From Misgurnus anguillicaudatus (Eukaryota; Chordata; Actinopteri; Cypriniformes; Cobitidae), in contig NC_073354.2 in NCBI RefSeq assembly GCF_027580225.2, positions 6,734,001 through 6,798,000 of the forward strand: a stretch of 64,000 bases of DNA, written 5' to 3'. Under the pieces are notes generated by a model that saw only the letters and a program-made list of their open reading frames with translations, did no database searches and had not been told where the DNA came from. A program made the translations under genes and the position numbers. Shown in pieces: positions 45,003 to 55,920 of this stretch (positions within the stretch are counted from its first letter, which is position 1; every line of letters starts with the position of its first letter).

Positions 45003-45560
45003 ACGTACATTTATGAATAAAGAATTTGCCACACAAAATAAAGAAATTTACCAAATTGTAAATGTTTTTATCATCATTCTCAAAGTAACAAATATCTTTC
45101 ATATTAAATGTTATGACTGTGTTAATTTTAGTTGATAAGACAGAAAACAAGCCTGTACATTTTGGCAATCAAAAAATAAATGACATAAAGACTCCTCACT
45201 ATTATAACAAAAAGGACATTCTTTCCCAATGTCCATTTAGAAAGCAGCAAATTAGTTGGACATATTTTGTGTAATATCTTCAAATGAATTTCTCTTACAT
45301 TATTTGAAATACAAAATTTATAGGGCCATGCTTTACTCCAAATAACATCTCTTAGAATGGAATTCCAAAAACATTTTGCTCTTGGAATAATTCTTCCTTT
45401 CATGAAAAACTTGTCTAATATATCTATATATATACCATTTATAAGAAAGTTACAATCTTTATTATCAACCTTATATGTCAAATGGCTGCTCATTAAATTA
45501 ATAAGCCTACACATACGTAAGATGACCGTCGCGTTGCGACCTTCATCTGAGAGTCTGTTG
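45003..45560 (-). pseudogene. 5'-truncated LINE, C-terminal end of ORF2
   Basis: On the minus strand the translation contains FWNSILRDVIWSKAWPYKFC, then REIHLKILHKICPTNLLLSK, and, after a one-base frame change, ECPFCYNSEES then LCHLFFDCQNVQ. The last part is the C-x2-C-H-C cluster at the end of L1/Tx1-type reverse transcriptase proteins. The rest of the element is missing, as is usual for 5'-truncated copies. It ends about 130 bp upstream of the gabrr2 start. Confidence 0.7.
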
Positions 45561-45688
45561 TGTGACCAATCAGCGCGCGTGTTCATCTCTCGGTCTATCC
45601 TCAAATATCTAGTCGTTCATCTCTTAATATTATCTGAACACGGATGGGAAGATGGTGCGACGCGACTGAAAGTGCGGTGTTTGACGCG

Positions 45689-48600
45689 ATGTGTGACTTA
45701 AGACTCGCGCTGCTGCTTGTGTTTTGCGCGTGTCTGTTCGGTGACTGCGGTGCGATGAGACGCAACATCAGGACCACCTCAGTCCAGCATCACAAACACG
45801 GAACGTAAGTATAACATGTTTAAAGTTTTGCTGAGAAAATATATGGTCAAAACTAGATCTTGTAAAACTTTACTACTTCGGTCAACTGGTTAAAATGCGA
45901 ATTAGCCTAATTAAACGGGAGATTGAAGTTATTAAGTCAGTTATGTCATGGGCTGTAACTTTTCATTACCAAAGCTTTATTGCAAGTAAAAAATGTTGGT
46001 AACATTCGGTGGTAGAGCATTGCGTCTGTCAAATGCATATAAATGGCAGCTAACATGAATTAACAATGAGCAATATACTGTAGTTTATCAGCATTTATTC
46101 TTTTTTCTTAAATGATAGTTTATGACAAGACTTTAACTAATGTTAACAGTTGCAACTTTTAAATTTTATTAATATATTAGTAGATGCTGAAATTAACATG
46201 AACTAAGATTAATGGTAACACTTTATAAGGTTCATTGGTTTACATTATTTAACATAATGAACTGCACTTATTAATCTTTGTTAATGTTCATTTCAACAAT
46301 TACTTATACTTTATTATAATCTTGTTAATGTTAGTTAATGCATTGTGAACTAACATGAACAAACAATTAAAAGCTTTATTTCTATTAACTAACATTAACA
46401 AAGATGAATAAATACTGTAACAAATGTATTGCTCATAGTTTGTTCATGTTAGTTAATACATTAACTGATGTTAACTAATGAACCTTATTGTAAAGTGTTA
46501 CCAGATTAATAAATTGAATTGTTCATTGTTAGTTCATGTTAGCTAATGCTTTAACTAATGTTAACAAATAAGCATAATGAACTAATACCTAAATCCATTC
46601 TTACTTAAATATGAAGTAATGCTGAGTTAAGGCTTGTACTAAACATATACTAGAATCATCTTTAAGTACAAAATGACTCATGACTCAACAAATGAATTCA
46701 TTGTTAATTAATACATAACAATGAAAAAACATGTAAAGTTGTACTTCATGATGACTCTTCGTTAGTTTATGATTAGTTAACTCAGCATTAGTTCATCCTG
46801 AAGTAAAAATAAATGTATAAGTTCATTATGATTCACAGACCATTATTATAAAGTGTACCAATATTTTAGTGTTACCAAAGTTTAACTTTTTACATTTAAT
46901 CTTTAACTTTTAAGAGAGTGAATTCAAACATTTTAAAATGCTGTGTATTGGTTGAGGATGAACGAAAATTAAGATTTTTTAGCATTTTGAGTGCCTTCAT
47001 TTAAAAAAAAAAGATATTTTATTAAAAGCATAATATTCAGACAGTTTTAAAGGGGACATTTTGTATGAGAAACTTATAGCATGAATATATAAAAATTGTC
47101 TGAAGTAAATGGCTCAATGTTTTACACTTACACTCTAAAAACAAACGGTGCTAAATAGCACAAAAAGAGGTTCACTGGCTCGTAATCATAGAGGAACTGT
47201 TTTAAGTGCCATATAGCACCTATGTAGTACCTGTGTAGCACCTGTGTAGAACCATATTGTGCTATATAAAAACGGTTCCCCTATATGATTACAAGTCAGT
47301 GAACCACTTTTAGTGCTATTTAGCAGCATTTTTTTTGTGTACAGTGTACAGTATAAGGTAGTGCAGCTGCATGATTGCGTGATTGTATTTTTTCACTGAT
47401 CATCATCTCTATGAAATGTGAAAGCTGAAATGTCTGTTTTGCAGTCCACTTTTCAAAAAGATGCTGGATGAAACCAAGACAAATCAGGTAAAATCAGACC
47501 ATCTTCTGCGTGTCAATGATCATGACTTCACCATGAGACCAGCATTTGCAGGTAAAAACAAATCTCGTGTATGTGTGTGTAGATCAGGGGTGTCCAACAT
47601 GGTGGCCACGGGCACCAGGTTGCCCGCACAAGGTCTGTGAGTTGCCCGTCACTTTCTATTAATTTAATTTATTTATTACATATTTTTATATTAGCTTGGC
47701 TTCTTTTATGAACGTTAACATTGATAAAACACATGCAAGTAAAATAAAATCAACAATAAAAACAAAAACGTTTTGAGTATATATTAAAAAAGTAGCCCTC
47801 CAGATTGTTTTATCCATTGTCGTAGCCCTTGCTCACAAAAAGGTTGGAGACCCCTGGTGTAGATGAAGCGCTGGTATTTCTTTAAATGCTTGTGTTAGAA
47901 GGACATGAAATTTATTTTACTTTAAGTCAAATAAATCTCTCCAACAAAATAACGTTATAAAAGGTAATAAATGAGTGTTTATTAAGAATAAAAGTATTTG
48001 TTAGGAAGGGTTAGGGGTCGATGAGGGCTTTTATTTACCTAATAATGCAGCATCCATTAAAGGTGCAGTGTGTAAATTTTAGCGGCATCTAGTGGTGAGG
48101 TTGCAAATTGCAACCAACGGCTCAGTCCACTGCTCTTCCCTCGCTTTTGAAACACATAGAGAAGCTACTGTAGCTGCCACTGGAAAAACATGTCATAGAC
48201 GGTGACAAATTAGTAAAAAAAGTTTGTCCGTTAAGGGCTTCTGTAGAAACATGGTGGCACAAAATGGCGACTTCCACATAGGGGGACCCTCAGTGTATGT
48301 AGATAAAACGTCTCATTCTAAGGTAATAAAAACATAACGGTTCATTATTAAAAGGTCTTTTTACACGCCTGATAATATAGTTTTGTATATTATTTTGCAT
48401 TTCTGTCAAGAGATCTTTGTAAAAATTAAACACTGCACCTTTAAATCATTTTAGTAAATATTATTTACACTTTGTTAATTGGATTATTGGATCTACAAAA
48501 ATACTGCGGTGCACATAGTATCTGCCAATATTGGAAGAATCTAATTACTATTTACACATATTGCCAATCTAATTTTATTATTAAATTAAACTTATTTTCA

Positions 48601-51600
48601 CTCACTGTAAATATCATATCCCTAAGAAAATGCTAATATTGTAACTAGAAAATGTCTCTATATTTTTGTGTAAATAGCAAGCCACTGCCTAGATTTAAAT
48701 TAATGATATAATAGAACCAATATCCACTATTTAAAGGAACAGTATGTAAGAAATGTATATCAATTAATCATAAAATGGCCCTGATATGTCACTAGACATA
48801 AAGAAATAATTTTCCTTTCAAATACTTATATCACTGACAACAGTGGTCTGGCCAGGATATTGTCATTTAAAAAGTTGAGTTGCAGCCCATGTTTATATTG
48901 TCATTTTGTGTATTGGCCACCAGTTGTGAGATTGCAGTACCAGTTTTAGCCACAATCCTACAAACTGTTCCTTTAATAACTTATTCTTAAAGGCGGGGTG
49001 CATGATGTTTGAAAAACGCTTTGGAAAAGTGAGTCTGGCCGAGTACCACAACACACTTGTAGCCAATTAGGGGCGTGTCTACTAACCGACATCGTTGCAT
49101 GGGTTGCGTATGTGTGGGGCGGGTCTTTGAAAAGAAGGTCCAGATTCAATTGGGGTAGAGGCGTGTTTGTTTAGGTGATTTCAAATGTCAACATTGGATT
49201 TCAGAGATCATGCACCCCACCTTTAACTTAAACACATTTTTTTCAGGTCCAGCAGTGCCAGTGGGTGTAGATGTACAGGTGGAGAGTTTGGACAGTATCT
49301 CAGAAGTGGATATGGTATAATATGTGTCATTACTTTTCTTCTAAACACAAATGAGATCTGGTCATGCTTTTGTTTATCATATCAGTGCTGATGTTAGGAG
49401 TGTGTGTGTGTGTAGATTTAGTGTTATGTAAAATGCTAATCCAGTGACACTGGCAGGGAATCAGCCAATCAGAATGCCTGCTCCATCTGGCATGATTAAA
49501 CCCACTGACAGCCCTCAGTAATGCCAACAGATGGTAATATATAATCAAGTGCACATAAATGCCATAACAACTACAACAATTATTTTTTTAATGAGCAGTT
49601 TTTCCATTATATTGAAATCACATGAACAATGAGTAATAACAGCATTGTTTTCAGAAAGACGTGGTGATGTAAAAACACACAAAAGTTGGTGTTTATTGGC
49701 ATTAAAAACATTATTTGGGCAAATGCCCAGTAGGTCAATGGGACTTTCTGTTTATGCCAAAAAAAAAACTTGCAACCAATTAAGAGTTTATACGCAATCG
49801 TTTCCTCTGCAGTGTCAGTTATCTTCTTTGGCTTTATTTAAACCTACGTTATAAAGTAACTTTGAAAAGATAAGAAAGAAATTTCACTTCACCAGGCGGT
49901 GCATGTCTTGCTTTTCATACAGGACTTCACCATGACTCTCTACCTGAGACACTACTGGAAGGACGAGCGTCTGTCTTTTCCCAGTAAAACCAATAAAAGC
50001 ATGACCTTTGATGGACGTTTAGTGAAGAAGATCTGGGTGCCTGATGTGTTCTTTGTCCACTCCAAGCGGTCCTTCATCCATGACACCACCACAGAGAATA
50101 TCATGATCAGAGTTTATCCTGATGGCAAAGTTCTCTACAGTCTGAGGTTAGATGAAGCCGGCTGGATTAGACGTGTCATAGATGTAACATGACAATAACA
50201 TTTGAATGTGTTCTTCTTTGCTTTAGGGTGACTGTAACATCAGCATGTAATATGGATTTCAGCCGCTTTCCACTGGACACACAGACATGCACGCTAGAGC
50301 TGGAGAGCTGTGAGTGATGCATGATTCTTCTGCACGTTTTTCTTGCATGCTTTTCCTGCATACTTCTTCTGTACACTTCTCCTGCTTGCTTTTCTGCACA
50401 TTTCTCGTACACACTTCTCCTGCATGCTTTTCTGCATACTTCTTTTCTACACTTCTTCTGCATGCTTTCCTGCATACTTTTTTTGCACGCTTCTCTTGCA
50501 TGCTCATCATGCATACTTCTTCTGCATGCTTGTCTTGCATACTTCTTCTGCATGCTTGTCCTGCATACTTCTTCTGGATGCTTCTCTTGCATGCTTTTCC
50601 TGCATACTTCTTTTGCACGCTCATCCTGCATACTTCTTCGGCATGTTTCTCTTGCATGCTTGTCCTGCATACTTCTTCTGCATGCTTGTCCTGCATACTT
50701 CTTCTGGATGCTTTTCTTGCATGTTTTTCCTGCATACTTCTTTTGCACGCTTCTCCTGCATACTTTCCTGCATACTTCTTCTACATGCTTGTCCTGCATA
50801 CTTCTTTGGCATACTTGTCCTGCATACTTCTTTTGCACGCTTCTCCTGCATACTTCTTCTGCATGCTAACCCTGCATACTTCTTCGGCATGTTTCTCTTG
50901 CATGCTTGTCCCGCATACTTCTTCTGCATGCTTGTCCTGCATACTTCTTCTGCATGCTTCTTTTGCATGCTCGTCCTGCATACTTCTTCTGCATGCTCGT
51001 CCTGCATACTTCTTCTGCATACTTGTCCTGCATACTTCTTCTGCATACTTGTCCTGCATACTTGTTCTGCACGCTTCTCCTGCATACTTCTTCTGCATGC
51101 TAACCCTGCATACTTCTTCGGCATGTTTCTCTTGCATGCTTGTCCTGCATACTTCTTCTGCATGCTTCTTTTGCATGCTCGTCCTGCATACTTTTCTCTG
51201 GATGCTTTTCTTGCATGCTTGTCCTGCATACTTCTTCTGCATGTTTCTCTTGCATGCTTGTCCTGCATACTTCTTCTGCATGCTCGTCCTGCATACTTTT
51301 CTCTGGATGCTTTTCTTGCATGCTTGTCCTGCATACTTCTTCTGGATGCTTGCTCTGCATATACTTCTGCATGCTCGTCCTGCATACTTTTCTCTGGATG
51401 CTTTTCTTGCATGCTTGTCCTGCATACTTCTCCTGCATGTTTCTCTTGTTTGCTTGTCCTGCATACTTCTTCTACATGCTTGTCCTGCATACTTCTTCTG
51501 TATGCTTTTCCTGCATACTTCTTCTGCACACTTTTTCCTGCATGCTTGTCCTGCATACTTCTTCTGTATGCTTTTCCTGCACACTTCTTCTGGATGCTTC

Positions 51601-53699
51601 TCCTGCATGCTTTCCTGCATACTTCTTCTGTATGCTTTCCTTGCATACTTCTTCTGCATGTTTCGCTTGCATGCTTGTCCTGCATACTTCTTCTGCATGC
51701 TTGTCCTGCGTACTTCTTCTGCATGCTTGTCCTGCATACTTCTTCTGGATGCTTGCTCTGCACACATCTTCTGCGTGATCGTCCTGCATACTTCTTTGGC
51801 ATGCTCGTCCTACATACTTCTTCTGTATGCTTGGCCTGCATACTTTTCTCTGGATGCTTTCCTTGCATGCTTGTCCTGCATACATTCTTCTGCATGTTTC
51901 TCTTTCATGCTTGTCCTACATACTTCTTCTGTATGTTTGCCCTGCATACTTCTTCTGGATACTTCTCTTGCATGATTTTCCTGCATACTTCTTCTGCACA
52001 CTTTTTCTGCATGCTTGTCCTGCATACTTCTTCTGCATGCTTTTCTTGCTTGCTCATCCTGCATACTTCTTCTGGATGCTTGTCCTGCATACTTCTCCTG
52101 CATGCTTGGCCTGCATACTTCTTCTGCACACTTTTTTCTGCATGCTTGTCCTGCATACTTCTTCTGAATGCTTCTCTTGCTTGCTCATCCTGCATACTTC
52201 TTTTGCACGCTTCTCCTGCATGCTTTCCTGCATACTTCTGCACACTTCTCCTGCATACGTCTTCTGCACACTTCTCTTGCATCTTTATTCTGCACACTTT
52301 TCCTGCTTGCTATTCTGCACACTTATTCTTCACACTTCTCCAGCACATTCCTCATGCACACATCTCCTGCACACTTCTGTTGTATACTTTTTCCGCACAC
52401 TTTTTCTTCACATGTTGTTGGTACACTTCTGCGAGGTTCTCCTGCACCCTTCTACCAATGCCAAATATTACACGGGACTGTTTGCCAACATTTGTTCATG
52501 CTCTGTGTGTACAGACGCCTACACTGATGAAGACCTGATGCTCTACTGGAAGAGTGGAGATGAATCACTGAGTATAGATGAAAAGATCTCGCTCTCTCAG
52601 TTACTCATTCAGAAGTTTCACACCACCTCCAGACTTGCCTTCTACAGCAGCACAGGTACAGGTCAAAGGATTAGCAAGACAGCTGTCATTCTGGTAATGA
52701 AAAGGTTTAAAGTGTCTTGCAAAAATGAACGCTTTGCCTTCAGGATTTTGCTGATATCAGCAGCGTATTAAAAGCTTTTTAATTGTACATATGAAGTGAA
52801 GTGTTTTCATGTCTCCTGCAGGTTGGTACAATCGTCTCTACATCAACTTTACTCTCCGGCGTCATATCTTCTTCTTCCTGTTACAGACGTATTTTCCAGC
52901 CACGCTGATGGTCATGTTATCATGGGTTTCTTTCTGGATCGACCGGAGGGCCGTTCCTGCCAGGGTCTCTTTAGGTAAACTTCTGTATTTTATTTTAAAT
53001 AAACGGTTATGCTGTTTTATTTCTGATGTGGCATCTATAAAGGCCTCACAGCAGTCTTTGCATAAATCCTCTTCTGCAGGTATTACCACGGTACTCACCA
53101 TGTCTACCATCATCACCGGAGTAAACGCCTCCATGCCCCGAGTGTCTTATATCAAAGCTGTAGACATTTACCTGTGGGTCAGCTTCGTCTTTGTGTTTCT
53201 GTCTGTTCTGGAGTATGCGGCTGTGAACTATTTAACCACAGTGATTGATGGGAAAGATCGCAAGTTACGAGAGAAGGCAAGTACTTCAGATTTACTGAGG
53301 ATTTACTATGAATGTTAAAAGCAGCTGCATGACTACAGTACAAGTTATCGAAAGCTGAAAAGTAGCGTTAATGTATATGTGTGTTTACAGCATGTCTCCT
53401 GCACATCTGATGCGTCCAACACAAAATCTATCAGGTTGGATGGAGCCTACAACAAACCTAATAGTAACGGTCTGGCAGGATTCACCCAGACTGTCGTCTC
53501 CTGTGAGGATGAGACGGAGAAACAGGACCGCATGGTTGTTCATCTGTCTTTGGAAAGTGACGGCACAGGAGCCAAGAAGAAATCCCTCCGTGGTCTCAGT
53601 ATTATTCAGAACACCCATGTTATCGACGCTTACTCGCGCATGATCTTTCCAGGAGCTTTTATATTCTTCAATCTCATTTACTGGTCTGTGTACTGCTGA
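45689..53699 (+). CDS. gabrr2: GABA-A receptor subunit rho-2, 9 exons
   Basis: A Cys-loop pentameric chloride channel subunit, known from retina, that is gated by GABA and insensitive to bicuculline. Exons: 45689-45804, 47445-47551, 49247-49314, 49923-50146, 50227-50309, 52515-52655, 52822-52974, 53080-53276, 53391-53699; 1398 bases, 465 residues, the length of human rho-2. A signal peptide ([17 protein letters not shown]) leads. The ligand-binding domain includes [20 protein letters not shown], and the Cys loop has cysteines at residues 179 and 193 ([15 protein letters not shown]). M1 is [16 protein letters not shown]2 has [21 protein letters not shown]3 is [18 protein letters not shown], and M4 ends [13 protein letters not shown]. 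Human rho-2 matches better than rho-1 at [15 protein letters not shown] and [15 protein letters not shown]. Fish may have a and b copies; I cannot tell which this is. All introns are GT-AG except intron 8, a GC-AG intron with donor AAG|GCAAGT. Intron 5 is a minisatellite. Confidence 0.94.
46210..46860. repeat. MITE with GGTAACACTTTATAA ends
   Basis: The left end GGTAACACTTTATAAGGTTC is answered by inverted TATAAAGTGT at the right, and an inner TTGTAAAGTGTTACC lies near 46500. The repeated 'GTTAGTTAATGC' and 'AACTAACATGAAC' motifs face each other. It lies in gabrr2 intron 1. Confidence 0.6.
47131..47346. repeat. Foldback MITE
   Basis: CACTCTAAAAACAAACGGTGCTA at the left and an inverse 'TAGCAGCATTTTTTTTGTGTACAGTG' type end at the right. 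Tandem 'GTAGCACCTGTG' units lie in the middle. Confidence 0.65.
47585..47856. mobile_element. Short hAT-type MITE with perfect 8-bp duplication
   Basis: Ends CAGGGGTGTCCAAC and GTTGGAGACCCCTG, flanked by perfect GTGTAGAT (47577-47584, 47857-47864). It is 272 bp with no coding content, 33 bp downstream of gabrr2 exon 2. Confidence 0.9.
48057..48444. repeat. MITE, family C (complete)
   Basis: The ends TTAAAGGTGCAGTGTGTAAA and TTAAACACTGCACCTTTAA are inverse. A partial relative is at 4251-4456. Confidence 0.8.
48731..48976. repeat. MITE with TTAAAGGAACAGT ends
   Basis: The left end TTAAAGGAACAGTATGTAAG and right end ACAAACTGTTCCTTTAA are inverse. Non-coding. Confidence 0.75.
48987..49226. repeat. 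MITE with TTAAAGGCGGGGTGCATGA ends
   Basis: Near-perfect inverted ends, with TCATGCACCCCACCTTTAA at the right. It lies 10 bp after the previous MITE and about 20 bp before gabrr2 exon 3, so it reaches into the acceptor region. Confidence 0.8.
50317..52450. repeat. 13-bp/26-bp minisatellite filling gabrr2 intron 5
   Basis: The basic unit is 13 bp, TGCATACTTCTTC alternating with TGCATGCTTGTCC, giving a 26-bp dimer. About 160 units span 2.1 kb of a 2.2-kb intron (50310-52514). The core (about 50480-52200) is regular; the edges have diverged to TGCACACTTCTCC and similar forms. The array begins within about 10 bp of the donor and stops about 65 bp before the acceptor. Because the unit has no stop triplet in any frame or strand, it produces long false open frames, up to 731 codons on plus and 424 on minus. 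Confidence 0.96.
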
Positions 53700-53978
53700 T
53701 GTGCCTTTGTGTTTGTCGTATCAAAAATGTTTTTAGATATACATGAAAGCTATTTACAATTAAACAATTATACTCAAAGGATGTGCTGTGTGTGCTTATG
53801 GTGCACATATGAGGAAATAATTCAGTATCATGAAAATATGATGGTTGTTGCCTTTTTAATTTACATTTATGCATTTGGGCTAAGGGGTGGGGGTTCATTA
53901 TTGTTTCTTTTTTAGGATAATTGTATGTTTTTTTAAGATTCACTTCGTGCGAATTTGCCAACTCGTAAAATAACACTT

Positions 53979-53984
53979 AATAAA
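53979..53984 (+). terminator. Polyadenylation signal of gabrr2
   Basis: AATAAA, 280 bp after the stop, within a short A-rich run (a second overlapping AATAAA follows). Confidence 0.5.
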
Positions 53985-54676
53985 ATAAAAACAACAGAGA
54001 ATTAAAGAGATAAACACGCAGAGGGACATTTTAGTATGCAGCAGATGTTGTTACAGTAGAGGTCAGTGAACGGTTTAGTTTTAGTCACATGATCATAATC
54101 TTTATTTGGGTTAAGAAGAGGGGTAAACAGGACTGGATTTGTGTTTTGTAAATGAACACCATGTGTACCCAAAGCTTCTTATATTACAGTCTAATTTTAA
54201 AATATTTTTCTTCCCCCTGAATGACTTACTGGTGACATTAAGTGAGCAAAATTTCTCTTGGTTAATGTAGATGACTAGAATAGATTTTGCTTATCACAGA
54301 AATGAGAACAAAAGAAAAAACACAAATTAATGCAAAATCTTCTTGAATTATGTTTTAATACAACCAGCTAATACAGCGGGGAAAATAAGTATTTGACGCA
54401 TCGGCATTTTTTATCAGTAAGGGGATTTCTAAGTAGCCTATATTGACACAAAATTTCCACCAGATGTAGCCATCAAGCCAAATATTGAATTCATACAAAG
54501 AAATCAGAACATTTAGGTATACAAGTTGAGTCATAATAAATAAAGTGAAATGACACAGGGAATAAGTATTGAACACACGAAGAGAACAAAGTGCAAAAAC
54601 CCTGCCCCATATCAGTACTAATTGATATCACCTGCTTTAGACCTAATTGATGGCCTATAAAGGCTTCTCATTACCA

Positions 54677-55300
54677 GTGATGGGCAGTAACGCGTTAGAA
54701 GTAATGCGTTACTCTAATCCGATTACTTTTTTCAAGTAACAAGTAAAGTAAGGGATTACAATTGCAAAAACAGTAATTAGATTACTGTTACTTCCCCGTA
54801 AGCAGGCTGCGTTACTGGGTTATTTAACCTTGATTTTGTTTCGTGAGACTGTCTCGTGTCGTGACGCGAGTTGAGTGACCATGACATTATGAGCGCCGCG
54901 CCATCAGTCAGTTTAGTGTTGAACATAAAGAGACAACATGGAGCGCGGAAGAGAACAAGACTATGCAGCGAGTTTAACCCAGTTAAAAGTTGACAAAAAC
55001 ATCAGCGTCCGCTGTACACTCTGCGTGGGAATAAAACTTTTATCTACAGCGAAAAATTCCACCTCAAATCTGAGCAAACACCTAGCAAGCCGGCACAGGA
55101 ATGTGAAACTTCCAGAAAGAAACCCTGAACCCCCAGCTGACATGATCGCTGTGGCTCCATCTCATACACGTTCACGTGAAATCTGATGTAAACAACAGAC
55201 TATATATCTATATTTCATGGATTATACGCATTTGTGGACAAAAATTGTCATTTGATGAATTCTATTAGACTGTCTTTCATGGGTTATTCACACATCTGAA
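54677..55300 (+). mobile_element. hAT 5' fragment inside the Tc1 element
   Basis: It starts CAGTGATGGGCAGTAACGCG, a hAT terminal sequence, followed by repeated 'AGTAATGCGTTAC' and 'GATTACT' motifs and the start of a BED-finger protein. No matching right end is visible before Tc1 sequence resumes near 55330, so the 3' part is deleted. Confidence 0.65.
54938..55186 (+). pseudogene. BED zinc-finger N-terminus of a hAT transposase
   Basis: Eighty-two residues. CTLC (Cys pair) then NSTSNLSKHLASRH (His pair) fit a BED finger. The frame stops soon after; the RNase H-like catalytic domain and the dimerisation domain are absent. Confidence 0.6.
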
Positions 55301-55344
55301 ACAGACTGGATTCGACTCGCGATCGTTATATTAACACAAAAGGT

Positions 55345-55920
55345 AAGAAGTCCCGTTCACCACGCCAGACTCCATTGCTGAACAAAAAGCATGTTGAGGC
55401 TTGGTTAAAGTTTACGAAAGAGCATTTGGAGAAGCCTGTGGATTATTGGGAGACTATAGTATGGTCAGATGAAAGCAAAATTGAACTTTTTTGGCAGTCA
55501 TTCTACACACCATGTTTGGAGAAGAAATGGCACTGCCCACCACCCCAAGAACACCAAACCAACAGTTTGGGGATGGAAGCATCATGGTTTGGGGCTGCTT
55601 TTAAGCAATGGGTACTGGCAGACTTTATAATATTGAAGGCAGCATGAATAAAGAAATGTACCTGGACATTCTGGATAAAAATCTGCTGGCATCTACCAGA
55701 AAGCTGAAAATGAAAAGACATTTCGGCAAGACAATGATCCCAAACACAAGGCCAAGGAAACAATGTAGTCAGTCAATCACCTGACCTAAATCCCATAGAA
55801 AATATATGGAGAGAACTGAAGATTAAAGTTCATAAAAGAGGCCCATTTGTGTGGAAGAATGGGCCAGAATCACTCCTGAGCAATGCAGACGACTGGTCTC
55901 TCCATACAAGAGGCGTCTAG
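55345..55920 (+). pseudogene. Tc1-type transposase remnant
   Basis: Recognisable parts are TIVWSDESKIELF (first catalytic Asp), then after frame changes [13 protein letters not shown] (degraded second Asp region) and [15 protein letters not shown] sequence near 55780-55810 in another frame. Several frameshifts and substitutions mean it cannot make a working protein. Confidence 0.75.

Larger units (their letters stand above)
43268..45688. other. ube2j1 3' UTR and spacer before gabrr2
   Basis: It contains the ube2j1 3' UTR with two AATAAA signals, a (TTTG)n/(TTTA)n patch near 44480-44500, a foldback MITE (44601-45001) and a LINE fragment (45003-45530). The last 150 bp before the gabrr2 start are free of repeats and CpG-richer, the likely promoter. 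Confidence 0.6.

Noticed and set aside
50176..52297. Long minus-strand open frames with K/Q/C-rich repeats (424 and 328 codons)
   Set aside because: Same minisatellite read on the other strand.
50314..52771. Long plus-strand open frames (553, 731 and 314 codons) in gabrr2 intron 5
   Set aside because: They are products of a stop-free 13-bp tandem repeat, are open in all frames, have no domain, and lie in the intron between two well-phased exons.
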